A stretch of DNA of 64,000 bases, taken from assembly GCA_040389445.1 (NCBI GenBank), contig JAZJZX010000002.1, positions 186,001 through 250,000 of the forward strand. Reading direction: 5' to 3'. Below the pieces are notes generated by a model. It had not been told where the DNA came from. It saw nothing but the letters and a program-made list of their open reading frames with translations, and searched no databases. The stretch comes from UBA5189 sp040389445. Lineage in GTDB: Bacteria; Chloroflexota; Limnocylindria; Limnocylindrales; CSP1-4. Both the position numbers and the translations under genes were made by a program. Below, in pieces: positions 40,335-49,163 of this stretch (position 1 is the stretch's first letter; every line of letters begins with the position of its first letter).

Positions 40335-41555
40335 ATGCCCGACCAGATGTCAACCGTCATGACGAGCCCCGCCGAAACCGGGTCCTCCCTTCGCCCGGGG
40401 ATCGGGGGGCAGACCTCCGAGGCGCTCGAAGCGTGGTTTCGAGCCCGCGCCGAGCCCGCGTTTCGCGCTCGGCAGGTGCTCGACGCGGTCTGGCGTGCCG
40501 ACGTCCCGGGAGCGGAGGCCATCTCGACCCTGCCCGCGATCACCCGGTCCGACCTCGACCGGGCATTCCGATGGGACACGGTCGCGGGCTCCGAATTCGT
40601 GGTCGCCGACGGTGGCCGAACGGAGAAGGCGCTGCACCGACTCGGTGACGGTGTGGCGATCGAGAGCGTGCTCATGCACTACCCGGCGGGCCGGGATCGC
40701 CGCGAGCGGAACACCCTCTGCATCTCGAGTCAGGCGGGCTGTGCGGTTGCCTGCCCGTTCTGCGCGACCGGGGAGCTGGGCTTCGGGCGGAACCTCGAGA
40801 CGGCGGAGATCCTCGACCAGGTCCGGAGTGCCGCGCGACGCCTTTCGGCTCGAGGTCGCCGCCTCACGAATATCGTGTTCATGGGAATGGGCGAGCCGTT
40901 GCTCAACCTGGACCGTGTGCTCGAGGCCGTCGAAGCGCTCAACGACCCGGTCCGGTTCGGCCTGGGAGCGCGACACATCACCGTGTCGACCTCCGGGGTC
41001 GTGCCGGGCATTCGGCGCCTCACGGCGCTCGGTCCCCAGTTCACGCTCGCGGTGAGCCTTCACGCGGCCCGCGACTCCCTTCGCGACGTCCTGGTTCCGC
41101 TCAACCGCCGCTGGCCCGTGGCCGAGGTCGTTGCCGCCGCGCGCGAGCATGCCGCCGCGACCGGTCGGCGGATCAGCTACGAAGTGACCATGATCGGCGG
41201 GGTCAACGACGGCGAGGTCGATGCCGACGCCATGGCGATGCTGCTCCGCGGCACGCTCGCCCATGTCAACCTGATCCCGATGAACCCCGTCGCTCACACG
41301 CCCTGGTCGGCCAGTCCGATGGCCGTGATCGAACGATTCGCGGCCAGGCTCCGCCTAGACGGGCTGCCGGTGACGATCCGGCGGAATCGTGGTCAGGAGG
41401 TCGGAGCGGCGTGCGGTCAGCTGGCGGCCGATCGCGCGGGAAGACCACCCGGAGCGGCCCTGGCGCGCCGGCGGGCGCGTCTCGAGGCGACTTCGGCTGC
41501 CGCGCTTCGGGGCGAGCGGAGTCGCGAGGGCCTGCCGCACGGAGTGGACGCCTGA
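40335..41555 (+). CDS. rlmN: Dual-specificity 23S rRNA/tRNA adenine-C2 methyltransferase RlmN
   Basis: Radical-SAM methyltransferase modifying A2503 of 23S rRNA and A37 of tRNAs. The cluster motif is GCAVACPFCATG (CxxxCxxC), followed by FGRNLETAEIL, NIVFMGMGEPLLN, VSTSGVVPGI and NLIPMNPV; the catalytic cysteine is in EVGAACGQLA. 406 residues with an Arg/Ala-rich C-terminal tail of about 45. ATG 40335 is chosen from the -10 position; GTG 40317 would add six residues. The stop overlaps rpe (TGATG). Confidence 0.95.
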   Translation: MPDQMSTVMTSPAETGSSLRPGIGGQTSEALEAWFRARAEPAFRARQVLDAVWRADVPGAEAISTLPAITRSDLDRAFRWDTVAGSEFVVADGGRTEKALHRLGDGVAIESVLMHYPAGRDRRERNTLCISSQAGCAVACPFCATGELGFGRNLETAEILDQVRSAARRLSARGRRLTNIVFMGMGEPLLNLDRVLEAVEALNDPVRFGLGARHITVSTSGVVPGIRRLTALGPQFTLAVSLHAARDSLRDVLVPLNRRWPVAEVVAAAREHAAATGRRISYEVTMIGGVNDGEVDADAMAMLLRGTLAHVNLIPMNPVAHTPWSASPMAVIERFAARLRLDGLPVTIRRNRGQEVGAACGQLAADRAGRPPGAALARRRARLEATSAAALRGERSREGLPHGVDA

Positions 41556-42613
41556 TGTCGGCGCGCCGGCCATTCGCTCCACCACCCGCCAGGACCCTCG
41601 GACGGGCGCGGGTGGCCGCGAGCATCCTCGATGCCGATCTCGGCAATCTCGCCCATGCCGTCCGACGCGCCGAGAAGGAAGGCGCGGATCGCATTCATCT
41701 GGACGTCATGGATGGGCATTTCGTCCCGAACCTCACCTTCGGAGCGCGGACGATCAAGGCGCTCCGCAGGCGAACTCGGCTCCCCTTCGACGCGCACCTG
41801 ATGATCGCCGAGCCGGATCGCTACGTGGACGAGTTCCTCGACGCGGGCTGCGATTCGGTCACGATTCACGTGGAGGTCAAACGGCCCATCGAGCCGGTGC
41901 TCCGGCAGATCCGGACCGCGGGCCGCGCCGTCGGGCTGGCCCTGCGCCCCGGCACCCCGTTGCAGGAACTGGAGCCGTATCGGCACCTGCTCGACATCGT
42001 GATGGTCATGACCGTGGAGCCGGGCTTCGGTGGCCAGGCGTTCATGGCCGATGTCGCACGGGCCAAGGTCTTCGCGGCGCGCGAGTACCTGTCCCACAAG
42101 CTGCACGGCGCGGAGGTCCACGTGGACGGTGGTGTCAGCCGTGACACGGCCGAGCTCGTCGGCGGTCTCGCGGCCGACGTCCTTGTCGTCGGTTCAGCGC
42201 TCTGGATCAAGGGCCGCGACATGGGCCGCGAGATCCGGCTGGTCCGGGCGCTCGCCGACGAGGGCTACCAATACACGCTCAACAACGGTGTTCCGCCGAT
42301 ACCGCGCGGTCGCATGGTGACGTTCGCGACCTTGCCGAGGCACCTTGCCCGGACGATCCAGGCCGAGATCGAGCGGGTCGGCATTCCCGTCTTCATCTTC
42401 CGCGCCGGACCCCTGGATCTGGAACTGGAGGACGAGCGACGGGACTGGGACGTCTTGCTTCCGGCATCGTCCGAGGGCGCGGCCGTCGAGCGCTTCGGCG
42501 CGCGACGGGGTGAGCTGCTCGCGGACGCCGCCGCCTGGCGGGCGGCCGGGATGCCGGAGCCTCCGTTCGTGGCGGCGCCATTGCCGCCGAGACCGGACGA
42601 ACTCGTCCCGTGA
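41555..42613 (+). CDS. rpe: Ribulose-phosphate 3-epimerase with an extra C-terminal domain
   Basis: Residues 17-237 form a complete Rpe TIM barrel: ASILDADLGNLA, HLDVMDGHFVPNLTFG (metal His/Asp), DAHLMI, MTVEPGFGGQAF and VHVDGGVS. Rpe interconverts ribulose-5-P and xylulose-5-P. Typical enzymes end at about 220 residues; this one runs to 352. The extension (residues 238-352, from 42266) contains TFATLPRHLARTIQAEIERVG, PVFIFRAGPLDLELEDE and DWDVLLPASSEG, which I cannot assign to a family. ATG 41555 overlaps rlmN; the stop overlaps the next gene. Confidence 0.92.
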   Translation: MSARRPFAPPPARTLGRARVAASILDADLGNLAHAVRRAEKEGADRIHLDVMDGHFVPNLTFGARTIKALRRRTRLPFDAHLMIAEPDRYVDEFLDAGCDSVTIHVEVKRPIEPVLRQIRTAGRAVGLALRPGTPLQELEPYRHLLDIVMVMTVEPGFGGQAFMADVARAKVFAAREYLSHKLHGAEVHVDGGVSRDTAELVGGLAADVLVVGSALWIKGRDMGREIRLVRALADEGYQYTLNNGVPPIPRGRMVTFATLPRHLARTIQAEIERVGIPVFIFRAGPLDLELEDERRDWDVLLPASSEGAAVERFGARRGELLADAAAWRAAGMPEPPFVAAPLPPRPDELVP

Positions 42614-43872
42614 TGGACCCTGCGGGCACGGCTCTCGAGTCTGGTTCCGCACAGGCTCCAGCTGCCGCTGTGCCGGGCGGCACCGTGGACCGTCCGCACG
42701 CCGACCTGCATCGAAGGAACGACCGCCTCCTGCTCGTGACGATCGTGGGCTATGTCATCGTGCTCTCGGGGCTGATGATCGTCAGTGGCGTGTCGATCAC
42801 GCCGGATGTCATGCTGCTCGCCCTGGGTCTCGCGGCCCTCCTGCTCGGTCGCGCCCGTCTGTTCATCCGGGACTGGGTGCCCTTCATCGGGCTGTTCCTC
42901 GCCTATGAGCTGATGCGCGGCTATGCGGATGACATCAACCGGACGGTCCATGCGGCCGACGTCCTCGGCCTGGAGCGCGCCCTGTTCGGCGGCCTGCTGC
43001 CCACCCAGGTCCTGCAGGACCTGCTGCATCCGGCCTCAGGATCCGACCCGTTCGCCATGGTCGCCACGGTCTTCTACTTTCTCCACTTCCCGTTTCCGAT
43101 CGCCGTGGCATTCCTGCTCTGGGTCCGTCGCCGGCGTGCCTATTACGACTTCATCGCGGCACTCATCCTGCTGTCGATGGCCGCGTTCGTGACCTACCTC
43201 GCCCTGCCGGTCGCGCCTCCCTGGTGGGCCGCCGAGCGCGGCCTGATCCCGGGTCCCGGCGGCGAACCGGCGATCGACTATCTCAAGGCGCAGGGCTTCA
43301 ACGATCTCGCCCGGCTCTTCGGATTCGAGGGGCGATACGTCTACAGCTATGCCGTCTACGAGGTGAACCCGAACCAGGTCGCGGCGTTCCCGTCCCTCCA
43401 CGCCGCCTATCCCTTCCTCGGGTTCCTCTTCGCCCGACGGGCCTTCGGGCGTCCCGGCTGGCTCATGCTGGTCTACGCGGCGTTTGTCTGGTTCTCGATC
43501 GTCTATCTGGCGGACCACTACGTGGTGGACGTCCTGGGCGGGGTCGCGTACGCGGCGGTGGCCTATGGCGCGATCGTCCACGCGCCCGGCTGGTTCCGCC
43601 GGGTCGTCGATCGGGCAGCGGATCCGGCCCTCGAGACCGCTGTGGAAGCTGGGGAGGACGGGGGTCCCGGCGCGTTTCGGCGGGCGGCCGGCAGCGTGCG
43701 CTGGACGGTCGTGCGACAGGGTCTGGCCATCGCCGCCATCGGCGCCATCGGCGTGATCGGCGTCGTCAAGGGGGGATGGCTCGGAGGTTCGCCATCGCCG
43801 GCGTTGCTCATCCCATGGGGAATCACCATCGGCGGGTTGTGGCGCGCCGCACTCGGTGCGATTTCGCGCTGA
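42613..43872 (+). CDS. PAP2-superfamily membrane phosphatase (Aur1/Ipt1-like group)
   Basis: 419 residues with about seven helices. The catalytic signatures are FPSLHAAYPFLG (PSxH motif, C2) and SIVYLADHYVVDVLGG (SxxxxxDHxxxD motif, C3), which belong to lipid phosphatases and phospho-headgroup transferases of the PAP2_3 type. It probably works on the outer membrane-leaflet side on a phospholipid or polyprenyl phosphate; exact substrate unknown. ATG 42613 overlaps rpe (TGATG); GTG 42610 adds one residue. The stop overlaps dtd. Confidence 0.85.
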   Translation: MDPAGTALESGSAQAPAAAVPGGTVDRPHADLHRRNDRLLLVTIVGYVIVLSGLMIVSGVSITPDVMLLALGLAALLLGRARLFIRDWVPFIGLFLAYELMRGYADDINRTVHAADVLGLERALFGGLLPTQVLQDLLHPASGSDPFAMVATVFYFLHFPFPIAVAFLLWVRRRRAYYDFIAALILLSMAAFVTYLALPVAPPWWAAERGLIPGPGGEPAIDYLKAQGFNDLARLFGFEGRYVYSYAVYEVNPNQVAAFPSLHAAYPFLGFLFARRAFGRPGWLMLVYAAFVWFSIVYLADHYVVDVLGGVAYAAVAYGAIVHAPGWFRRVVDRAADPALETAVEAGEDGGPGAFRRAAGSVRWTVVRQGLAIAAIGAIGVIGVVKGGWLGGSPSPALLIPWGITIGGLWRAALGAISR

Positions 43873-44342
43873 TGCGAGCCCTCCTCCAGCGGGTCTCCCG
43901 GGCCGCGGTTCGAGTCGGAGGCGAGGAGATCGCGGCGATCGATCCGGGGCTGGTGGTCCTCCTCGGCGTTGGAAACCGGGACGACGAGGCAACCGCGGAC
44001 GCGCTGGCCCGGCGGATCACGGAGTTGCGCCTGTTCGCGGACGAATCGGGACGAACGAACCGGTCCATCCTGGATGTCGGGGGCGACATCCTCGTCGTGA
44101 GCCAGTTCACGCTGTACGCGAACACAGCGAAGGGTCGCCGTCCCGGCTTCACCGATGCAGCGCCGGCGGAGGCGGCCGAGCGCCTCTACCGGCGGGTGGC
44201 GCGACGCCTCGCGGAACTCGGTATCGGGCGTGTGGAAACGGGCCGATTCGGCGCCGAGATGGCCGTGGAGCTCGTGAACGACGGTCCATTCACGCTCTGG
44301 CTGGACACGGACGAGGGACCATTCTCGGCCGCGCGATCATGA
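43872..44342 (+). CDS. dtd: D-aminoacyl-tRNA deacylase
   Basis: 156 residues. Hydrolyses D-amino acids (and Gly from tRNA-Ala) off tRNA. MRALLQRVSRAAVRV at the start, the conserved SQFTLYANTAKGRRPGF (SQFT active-site motif) and VNDGPFTLWLDT (Gly-cisPro equivalent NxGPxT) identify it. ATG 43872 overlaps the previous stop (TGATG). Last gene of the def-to-dtd unit, convergent with rpmB. Confidence 0.96.
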   Translation: MRALLQRVSRAAVRVGGEEIAAIDPGLVVLLGVGNRDDEATADALARRITELRLFADESGRTNRSILDVGGDILVVSQFTLYANTAKGRRPGFTDAAPAEAAERLYRRVARRLAELGIGRVETGRFGAEMAVELVNDGPFTLWLDTDEGPFSAARS

Positions 44343-44345
44343 AAC

Positions 44346-44369
44346 GACCGGTCGCGACGGCGACCGGTC
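44346..44369. terminator. Perfect 10-bp hairpin between convergent dtd and rpmB
   Basis: GACCGGTCGC (44346-44355) and GCGACCGGTC (44360-44369) pair perfectly around GACG, starting four bases after the dtd stop. On the minus strand GTTTC follows the stem. It is placed to stop transcription from both sides. Confidence 0.6.
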
Positions 44370-44385
44370 TGTACCGACGGGCAAG

Positions 44386-44400
44386 CCGGGCAGTGCCCGG
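44386..44400 (-). terminator. Hairpin just downstream of rpmB
   Basis: CCGGGC (44386-44391) and GCCCGG (44395-44400) form a 6-bp stem eight bases beyond the rpmB stop on the minus strand, giving tandem hairpins with 44346-44369. Confidence 0.4.
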
Positions 44401-44407
44401 TGTGCGA

Positions 44408-44605
44408 CTACCGGGCGTTCTTGGTCAGCGTCCGGCGGCAGCGCGTGCAGGCAAGCGTCTTCCTGGGCGTCCCGCCCTCGTCGATGACGAGGGGCTGCAG
44501 GTTCGGCTGGTAACGACGGTGGGCACGCACGCGGTTCATCCCCGATGACTGGGGGTTGAATCCGCCCATCGATGCCTTGCCGCAGATCGCGCAGGAACGG
44601 GCCAT
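44408..44605 (-). CDS. rpmB: 50S ribosomal protein bL28
   Basis: 65-residue ribosomal protein: MARSCAICGKASMGGFNPQ, HRRYQPNLQPLVI and KTLACTRCRRTLTK. Both CxxC pairs (CAIC, CTRC) are kept, the zinc-binding form. It is the only minus-strand gene in the 36-kb conserved block, divergent from the Asp23 gene exactly as rpmB is from yloU in Bacillus. Confidence 0.96.
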   Translation of the reverse strand: MARSCAICGKASMGGFNPQSSGMNRVRAHRRYQPNLQPLVIDEGGTPRKTLACTRCRRTLTKNAR

Positions 44606-44661
44606 GATGTCCTCGGAACGGGATTCTTGGGAGCGCCGGGCCTGTGGTGCCCGAGCGGGGC

Positions 44662-44672
44662 GGTATGATACC
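44662..44672. promoter_or_regulatory. Palindromic bidirectional promoter core GGTATGATACC (rpmB / asp23-fakA-recG)
   Basis: Plus-strand TATGAT (44664-44669) faces the Asp23 gene; minus-strand TATCAT (44670-44665) faces rpmB. The element is centred about 60 bases from each start codon, so the two transcripts would diverge from overlapping -10 boxes. Confidence 0.5.
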
Positions 44673-44728
44673 ACGCACCCAGGGCGACTCCGACCTCCGG
44701 CTCGCCCCACTGACGAGGACTCCGCCCG

Positions 44729-45148
44729 TTGCCCATCGACGAGATCCCCGGTCGAGCCCTGGCCACCCGCCGGGCGGCCGCCGACATCACCCGCGCAGCC
44801 GCGCTCGGTTCGTACGGCGTGGCCGGATTTGAAGCCGGCCTGACCGAACGAGCGCACGCCGCCCTGGTCGGTCACATGCCCGGAATCCGGATCTCGTTCG
44901 CGGATGGCCGATTGACGATCCAGCTCAAGCTTCGGGTGACCGCCGGCCTGCCGGTTGCCGAGGTGGCGCGGCAGGTGGACTCGGCGGTTCGATACGGGAT
45001 CCGTCGCGCCCTCGGACGCGAGGTCGACGAACTGCACATCCGGATCGGCGGCCTCGAATCGTCGCCCGGCACGCAACCCCCGGTTCACCCGCACCGACGC
45101 GAGGTCGGCAGTTCAGATCTCGCGGACAGCGGCACGGACGTCGCCTGA
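44729..45148 (+). CDS. Asp23/Gls24 family protein (YloU-like)
   Basis: 139 residues with the Asp23 (DUF322) core: a start resembling GxAxxxR..ADITRAAALGSYGV, then ISFADGRLTIQLKLRVTAGLPV and VDSAVRYGIRRALGREVDELHIRIGGL. Family members are small envelope-stress proteins; YloU is encoded before fakA in Firmicutes. Start inferred as TTG 44729, with GAGGA about ten bases upstream; no better in-frame start exists nearby. Overlaps fakA (TGATG). Confidence 0.82.
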   Translation: MPIDEIPGRALATRRAAADITRAAALGSYGVAGFEAGLTERAHAALVGHMPGIRISFADGRLTIQLKLRVTAGLPVAEVARQVDSAVRYGIRRALGREVDELHIRIGGLESSPGTQPPVHPHRREVGSSDLADSGTDVA

Positions 45149-46893
45149 TGGCGCGGCGAGCCTGTGACGGTCCCGGCCTGCTCGGGGCCTTTCGTGCTGC
45201 GGTCGCGAACCTCGAGCAGCACATTGAGGAGATCAACGGTCTGAACGTCTTTCCGGTGCCGGACGGCGATACCGGTTCGAACATGTTCGCAACCGTGAAG
45301 GCTGCGTTGATCGAAGCGGAAGGCGTCGGTGCCGGGGCGACGGCGGAGCGGATCGCGGCGGCGGCGTCGTTCGGCGCCCTGATGGGCGCGCGCGGCAATT
45401 CCGGTGTCATCACGAGTCAGATCCTTCGAGGCATTGCCGAGGGCCTCCAGGGAAAGACCCGCTTCAACGGGCTGGATCTCGCGAATGCCCTGGACCTCGG
45501 GTCGCGGGCCGCCTACAGTGCGGTGGCCAAGCCGGTCGAGGGGACGATTCTCACCGTCATTCGGGAAGCGTCGGCGGTTGCGGTCGCCACGGCCGAGCGC
45601 CGGAACGACATCGAGACCGTCTTGACGGCGACCCTCGACGCCGCCGAGAAGGCCGTTGCGAGGACGCCGTCGCTGCTGCCCATCCTGCGGGAAGCCGGGG
45701 TCGTCGATTCCGGCGGCCAGGGACTGTACCGCCTCTTCCAGGGTGCGCTCCTGTTCATGATCGGTCGTGCGCCCGAGTCTGCCCGACCCACGACCGGGGC
45801 TCCGGTCAAGCCGTCGGTGCTCGTCGCCCATGCCGATGAAGGGTTCGGTTACGAGACGATGTACCTGCTCCAGGCGCATCCCGGGGAGCGGCTCGACGTG
45901 GACGCCATTCGTGATCACCTCGAGACGATCGGTGAGTCGGTACTCGTTGCCGGGGATCCACGCGCCGTGAAGGTGCACGTCCACAACGAACTCCCGAACC
46001 TGGTCATCGGCTACGGCCTGAGCGTCGGATCGCTCTCGCGGATCAGCGTCGAGAACCTGGACAACCAGGCTCGCGATGTTCGCGAGACCCGCGCCGCCGA
46101 GTTCACGAGTGACCCATCGGCCGACATCGGTGTGCCGGACCACGCGGCCGACGCCGTGGGGCCATCCGCGTCGGGTTCGGCCGTCGCCGGTCAAGCGTCG
46201 TCTGACGGGCAGGTGTCCGGATCTGCCGACCCGATCCTGCCCCTGGCGGTGGTGGCGGTGGCGGCCGGAGACGGGCTGGCCGCGATCTTCCGCGACTTCG
46301 GCGTCAGCCGCGTCGTTGTCGGCGGGCAATCCGCGAATCCGAGCACCGGCGAGCTCCTCGAGGCGATCCAGGCTGTGCGCGCGAAGGAAATCCTGGTCCT
46401 GCCCAACAACCCGAATGTCGTCCTCGCGGCTCGGCAGGTCGCCCAGATGGCCGATCGCCCGGTGAGTGTCGTGGCAACACGCAATGCGGCCGAGGGTTTC
46501 GCGGCGCTGCTGGCCCTCGACCCGACCCGGAACGCCGCGGACAACGCCGCCTCGATGACCACGGCCGGGCGATCCATCCAGACGCTCTCGGTGACGTTTG
46601 CCGTGCGGGACGCGACGATCGGCGGCGTGAAGGTACGAGCGGGCCAGACGATCGTGCTCGATCCCGACGACGGTCTCGTGGCCGTGAACGATGATCCGAT
46701 CGAGGCCGTCGTGGCCTCGGTCGCCGGTCTCGAATCGGGCTATGAGCTGATTACGCTCTACTACGGGGACGGCGCGGATCTCGCATCGACCGAGGTTCTG
46801 GCGCAGCACATCGGCGGCGCGGCAGCCGGGGCGGAGGTCGAGGTGGTCCACGGGGGCCAGCCGTACTACCGCTACCTGATCTCCGCCGAATAG
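45148..46893 (+). CDS. fakA: DAK2 domain fatty acid kinase A-like protein (FakA/YloV)
   Basis: 581 residues: N-terminal DhaL/DAK2 kinase domain with INGLNVFPVPDGDTGSNM (Mg-ATP Asp residues), GARGNSGVI and DSGGQGLYRLFQGAL; a middle domain (YETMYLLQAHPGERLD, VKVHVHNELP); a ~45-residue Ser/Ala/Asp linker; and a C-terminal DegV-like domain (VVGGQSANPSTGELLEAI, VLPNNPNV). FakA phosphorylates fatty acids presented by a FakB DegV protein; no fakB is in this window. The neighbourhood with plsX and acpP agrees with a lipid role. Confidence 0.9.
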   Translation: MARRACDGPGLLGAFRAAVANLEQHIEEINGLNVFPVPDGDTGSNMFATVKAALIEAEGVGAGATAERIAAAASFGALMGARGNSGVITSQILRGIAEGLQGKTRFNGLDLANALDLGSRAAYSAVAKPVEGTILTVIREASAVAVATAERRNDIETVLTATLDAAEKAVARTPSLLPILREAGVVDSGGQGLYRLFQGALLFMIGRAPESARPTTGAPVKPSVLVAHADEGFGYETMYLLQAHPGERLDVDAIRDHLETIGESVLVAGDPRAVKVHVHNELPNLVIGYGLSVGSLSRISVENLDNQARDVRETRAAEFTSDPSADIGVPDHAADAVGPSASGSAVAGQASSDGQVSGSADPILPLAVVAVAAGDGLAAIFRDFGVSRVVVGGQSANPSTGELLEAIQAVRAKEILVLPNNPNVVLAARQVAQMADRPVSVVATRNAAEGFAALLALDPTRNAADNAASMTTAGRSIQTLSVTFAVRDATIGGVKVRAGQTIVLDPDDGLVAVNDDPIEAVVASVAGLESGYELITLYYGDGADLASTEVLAQHIGGAAAGAEVEVVHGGQPYYRYLISAE

Positions 46894-46895
46894 GG

Positions 46896-49163
46896 GTGGG
46901 CGGCTCGGTGGGTCGCGAGCCTCGACCGCCGGGCACCCGGGCGTTGGTGCGTCGCGCCGCTCGACCCGCGCCACCGAGCGATCCGCTCGTGCTCCTGGAC
47001 ACCCCGATCGGCCGTTCGGGACTGCCGGGTTCAACGACGCTGGCGCGCACCGGTCGGCGGGTTGGGCTCAACGTCGTTCGCGACCTGCTGTTCCGCGTGC
47101 CGCGGCGCTATGACGACCTGCGGGAGATGCGTACGATCGCCGAGCTCGGCAAGGTTGCCGACGGAACGCTGGTCTCCGCCCGGGTCCGGGTGGCCGACCT
47201 CCGGGTGGAGGCGTCGTTCAGGCGTCGGGTCCAGCGAACGATCGCCCGCCTCGAGGACGAGACCGGCAGCCTCGACGCAACGTGGTTCGGCCGCCGCTTC
47301 ATCGAGCGTCGCCTGAAGGTGGGCGACGGGATCGTGGTCAGCGGCAAGGTGCGGCGCTTCGGTTACCGGATGACCCTGGACAACCCGGAGTTCCAGGTTG
47401 ACGACGGCGCGGCTCTGCTGCACGCGGGGCGAATTGTCCCGATCTATCGGCTGACCGCGGGGTTGACTGCCGCGTCACTGCGGCGCTCCGTCCGCGCCGC
47501 GCTCGATGCAACCGCAATCGCCTATCCGGAGTACCTGCCACCCGGGGTACGCTCCGACGCCGGGTTGGTCGGCATCGCCGACGCCGTCGAGGAGGCGCAC
47601 TATCCGACCTCGTTCGAGCGCCGGGACGCGGCCCTCCATCGGCTGGCCTTCGACGAGCTGCTGGCGCTCCAGATCGGCATGGTCGGGCGGCGACGCGCCA
47701 GGGTAGGGGAGCTGGGGCACCCGATCGCGGTCACCGACGCGCATGCGGAGGCGATCAGGGACGCGCTCAGGAGCTCCCTGTCGGCGAAGATCGGCCGGCC
47801 GGTGGACCTGACCCCGGATCAGGCCGCAGCCATCGACGCGATCCGCGCCGATCTCGCACGGTCGACCCCCATGCTCCGGCTTCTCCAGGGCGACGTCGGG
47901 TCGGGCAAGACGGCCGTGGCGGCGTGGGGTCTCGCGGCGACCGCGCTCGCAGGACGGCAGGGCGCCCTGCTCGCGCCCACCGATCTGCTGGCGCGCCAGC
48001 ACCAGCGAACGCTGGCCGACCTCCTGGCCCCACTGGGGGTCGGGGTGGAGCTGTTGACCGGATCGATGCGGGCCCGGGACGCCGCCCGTACGCGGGAGCT
48101 CCTCGTGGCGGGACAGGCGCCCATCGTGGTGGGCACCCACGCGCTCATCTCCGATTCGGTGCATTTTGCCGACCTGGGTCTCGCGATCGTCGATGAGCAG
48201 CATCGCTTCGGTGTCGGCCAGCGCGCGGCGCTCGAGGCAAAGGGCGGGTCGGTCCCGCACGTCCTGCTGATGACGGCGACGCCGATTCCTCGAACCCTCG
48301 GCCAGGTGCTTTATGCGGACCTCGATGTCACCGACCTGCGGACGCCGCCCGTCGGGCGGGTCGCGATACGGACCGGGATCCGCTCCTTCGATGACCTCGC
48401 CGGCACATGGGATCGGGTGCGTGCAGAGGCAGCCCGCGGGCGTCGGACCTTCGTCGTCGTTCCGTTGATCGTCGAGACGACCGGGGACGACACGGACCCG
48501 CTGCTCGACCTCTTCGGCCTGCCCGATGCGTCGACCATCGAGTCGACCGCCGTCGCGGCCGAAGCCGAGGCCGTCAGGCTCCGCCAGCTCCTGGCGCCCC
48601 TTCGAGTCGGGCTCGTCCACGGACGGCTGCGGGCGGGCGATCGCGACGCCGAGATGGCCCGGTTCCGCGATGGAACCCTCGACGTCCTGGTCGGAACGAC
48701 GGTCGTCGAGGTCGGGGTCGACGTACCGGAAGCGACCATGATGATCATCGAGAGTGCCGATCGGTTCGGGCTCGCCCAGTTGCATCAGTTGCGGGGCCGG
48801 GTCGGGCGCGGGACCGACGAATCGTTCTGCGTCCTGGTGTCCGATTCGACCGATCCGACGGCCCGGGCGCGTCTCGCGGCAATTCGTGACGAACGCGACG
48901 GTTTCGCCCTCGCCGAGAAGGACTGGGAGCTGCGACGCGAGGGCGATGTCCTGGGGTTTGAGCAGAGCGGGCTGCCCGCGCTACGGGTCGCCTCACTCCA
49001 GCGCGAAGACCATCGTGACCTCGCCATTCGAGCTCGGGAGGTCGCCGAATCGCTCCTCGACCCGGCCGGGCACCTCCTTCAAGGTCACGAGGCGCTGCGA
49101 CGCGAACTCGAGTCCGGGTGGCTCGCGTCCGTAGCCCGGGCCGAATCAGCGTCAGGCGCATGA
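46896..49163 (+). CDS. recG: ATP-dependent DNA helicase RecG
   Basis: 755-residue branch-migration helicase that regresses replication forks. The wedge/OB domain includes FRVPRRYDDLREM and TWFGRRFIERRLKVGD; the motor has Walker A LLQGDVGSGKTAVA, APTDLLARQH, Walker B IVDEQHRFGVGQR, MTATPIPRTL, VVEVGVDVPEATMM and QLRGRVGRG. GTG 46896 follows the fakA stop by two bases. Its stop overlaps rsmD by ATGA. Confidence 0.96.
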   Translation: MGGSVGREPRPPGTRALVRRAARPAPPSDPLVLLDTPIGRSGLPGSTTLARTGRRVGLNVVRDLLFRVPRRYDDLREMRTIAELGKVADGTLVSARVRVADLRVEASFRRRVQRTIARLEDETGSLDATWFGRRFIERRLKVGDGIVVSGKVRRFGYRMTLDNPEFQVDDGAALLHAGRIVPIYRLTAGLTAASLRRSVRAALDATAIAYPEYLPPGVRSDAGLVGIADAVEEAHYPTSFERRDAALHRLAFDELLALQIGMVGRRRARVGELGHPIAVTDAHAEAIRDALRSSLSAKIGRPVDLTPDQAAAIDAIRADLARSTPMLRLLQGDVGSGKTAVAAWGLAATALAGRQGALLAPTDLLARQHQRTLADLLAPLGVGVELLTGSMRARDAARTRELLVAGQAPIVVGTHALISDSVHFADLGLAIVDEQHRFGVGQRAALEAKGGSVPHVLLMTATPIPRTLGQVLYADLDVTDLRTPPVGRVAIRTGIRSFDDLAGTWDRVRAEAARGRRTFVVVPLIVETTGDDTDPLLDLFGLPDASTIESTAVAAEAEAVRLRQLLAPLRVGLVHGRLRAGDRDAEMARFRDGTLDVLVGTTVVEVGVDVPEATMMIIESADRFGLAQLHQLRGRVGRGTDESFCVLVSDSTDPTARARLAAIRDERDGFALAEKDWELRREGDVLGFEQSGLPALRVASLQREDHRDLAIRAREVAESLLDPAGHLLQGHEALRRELESGWLASVARAESASGA

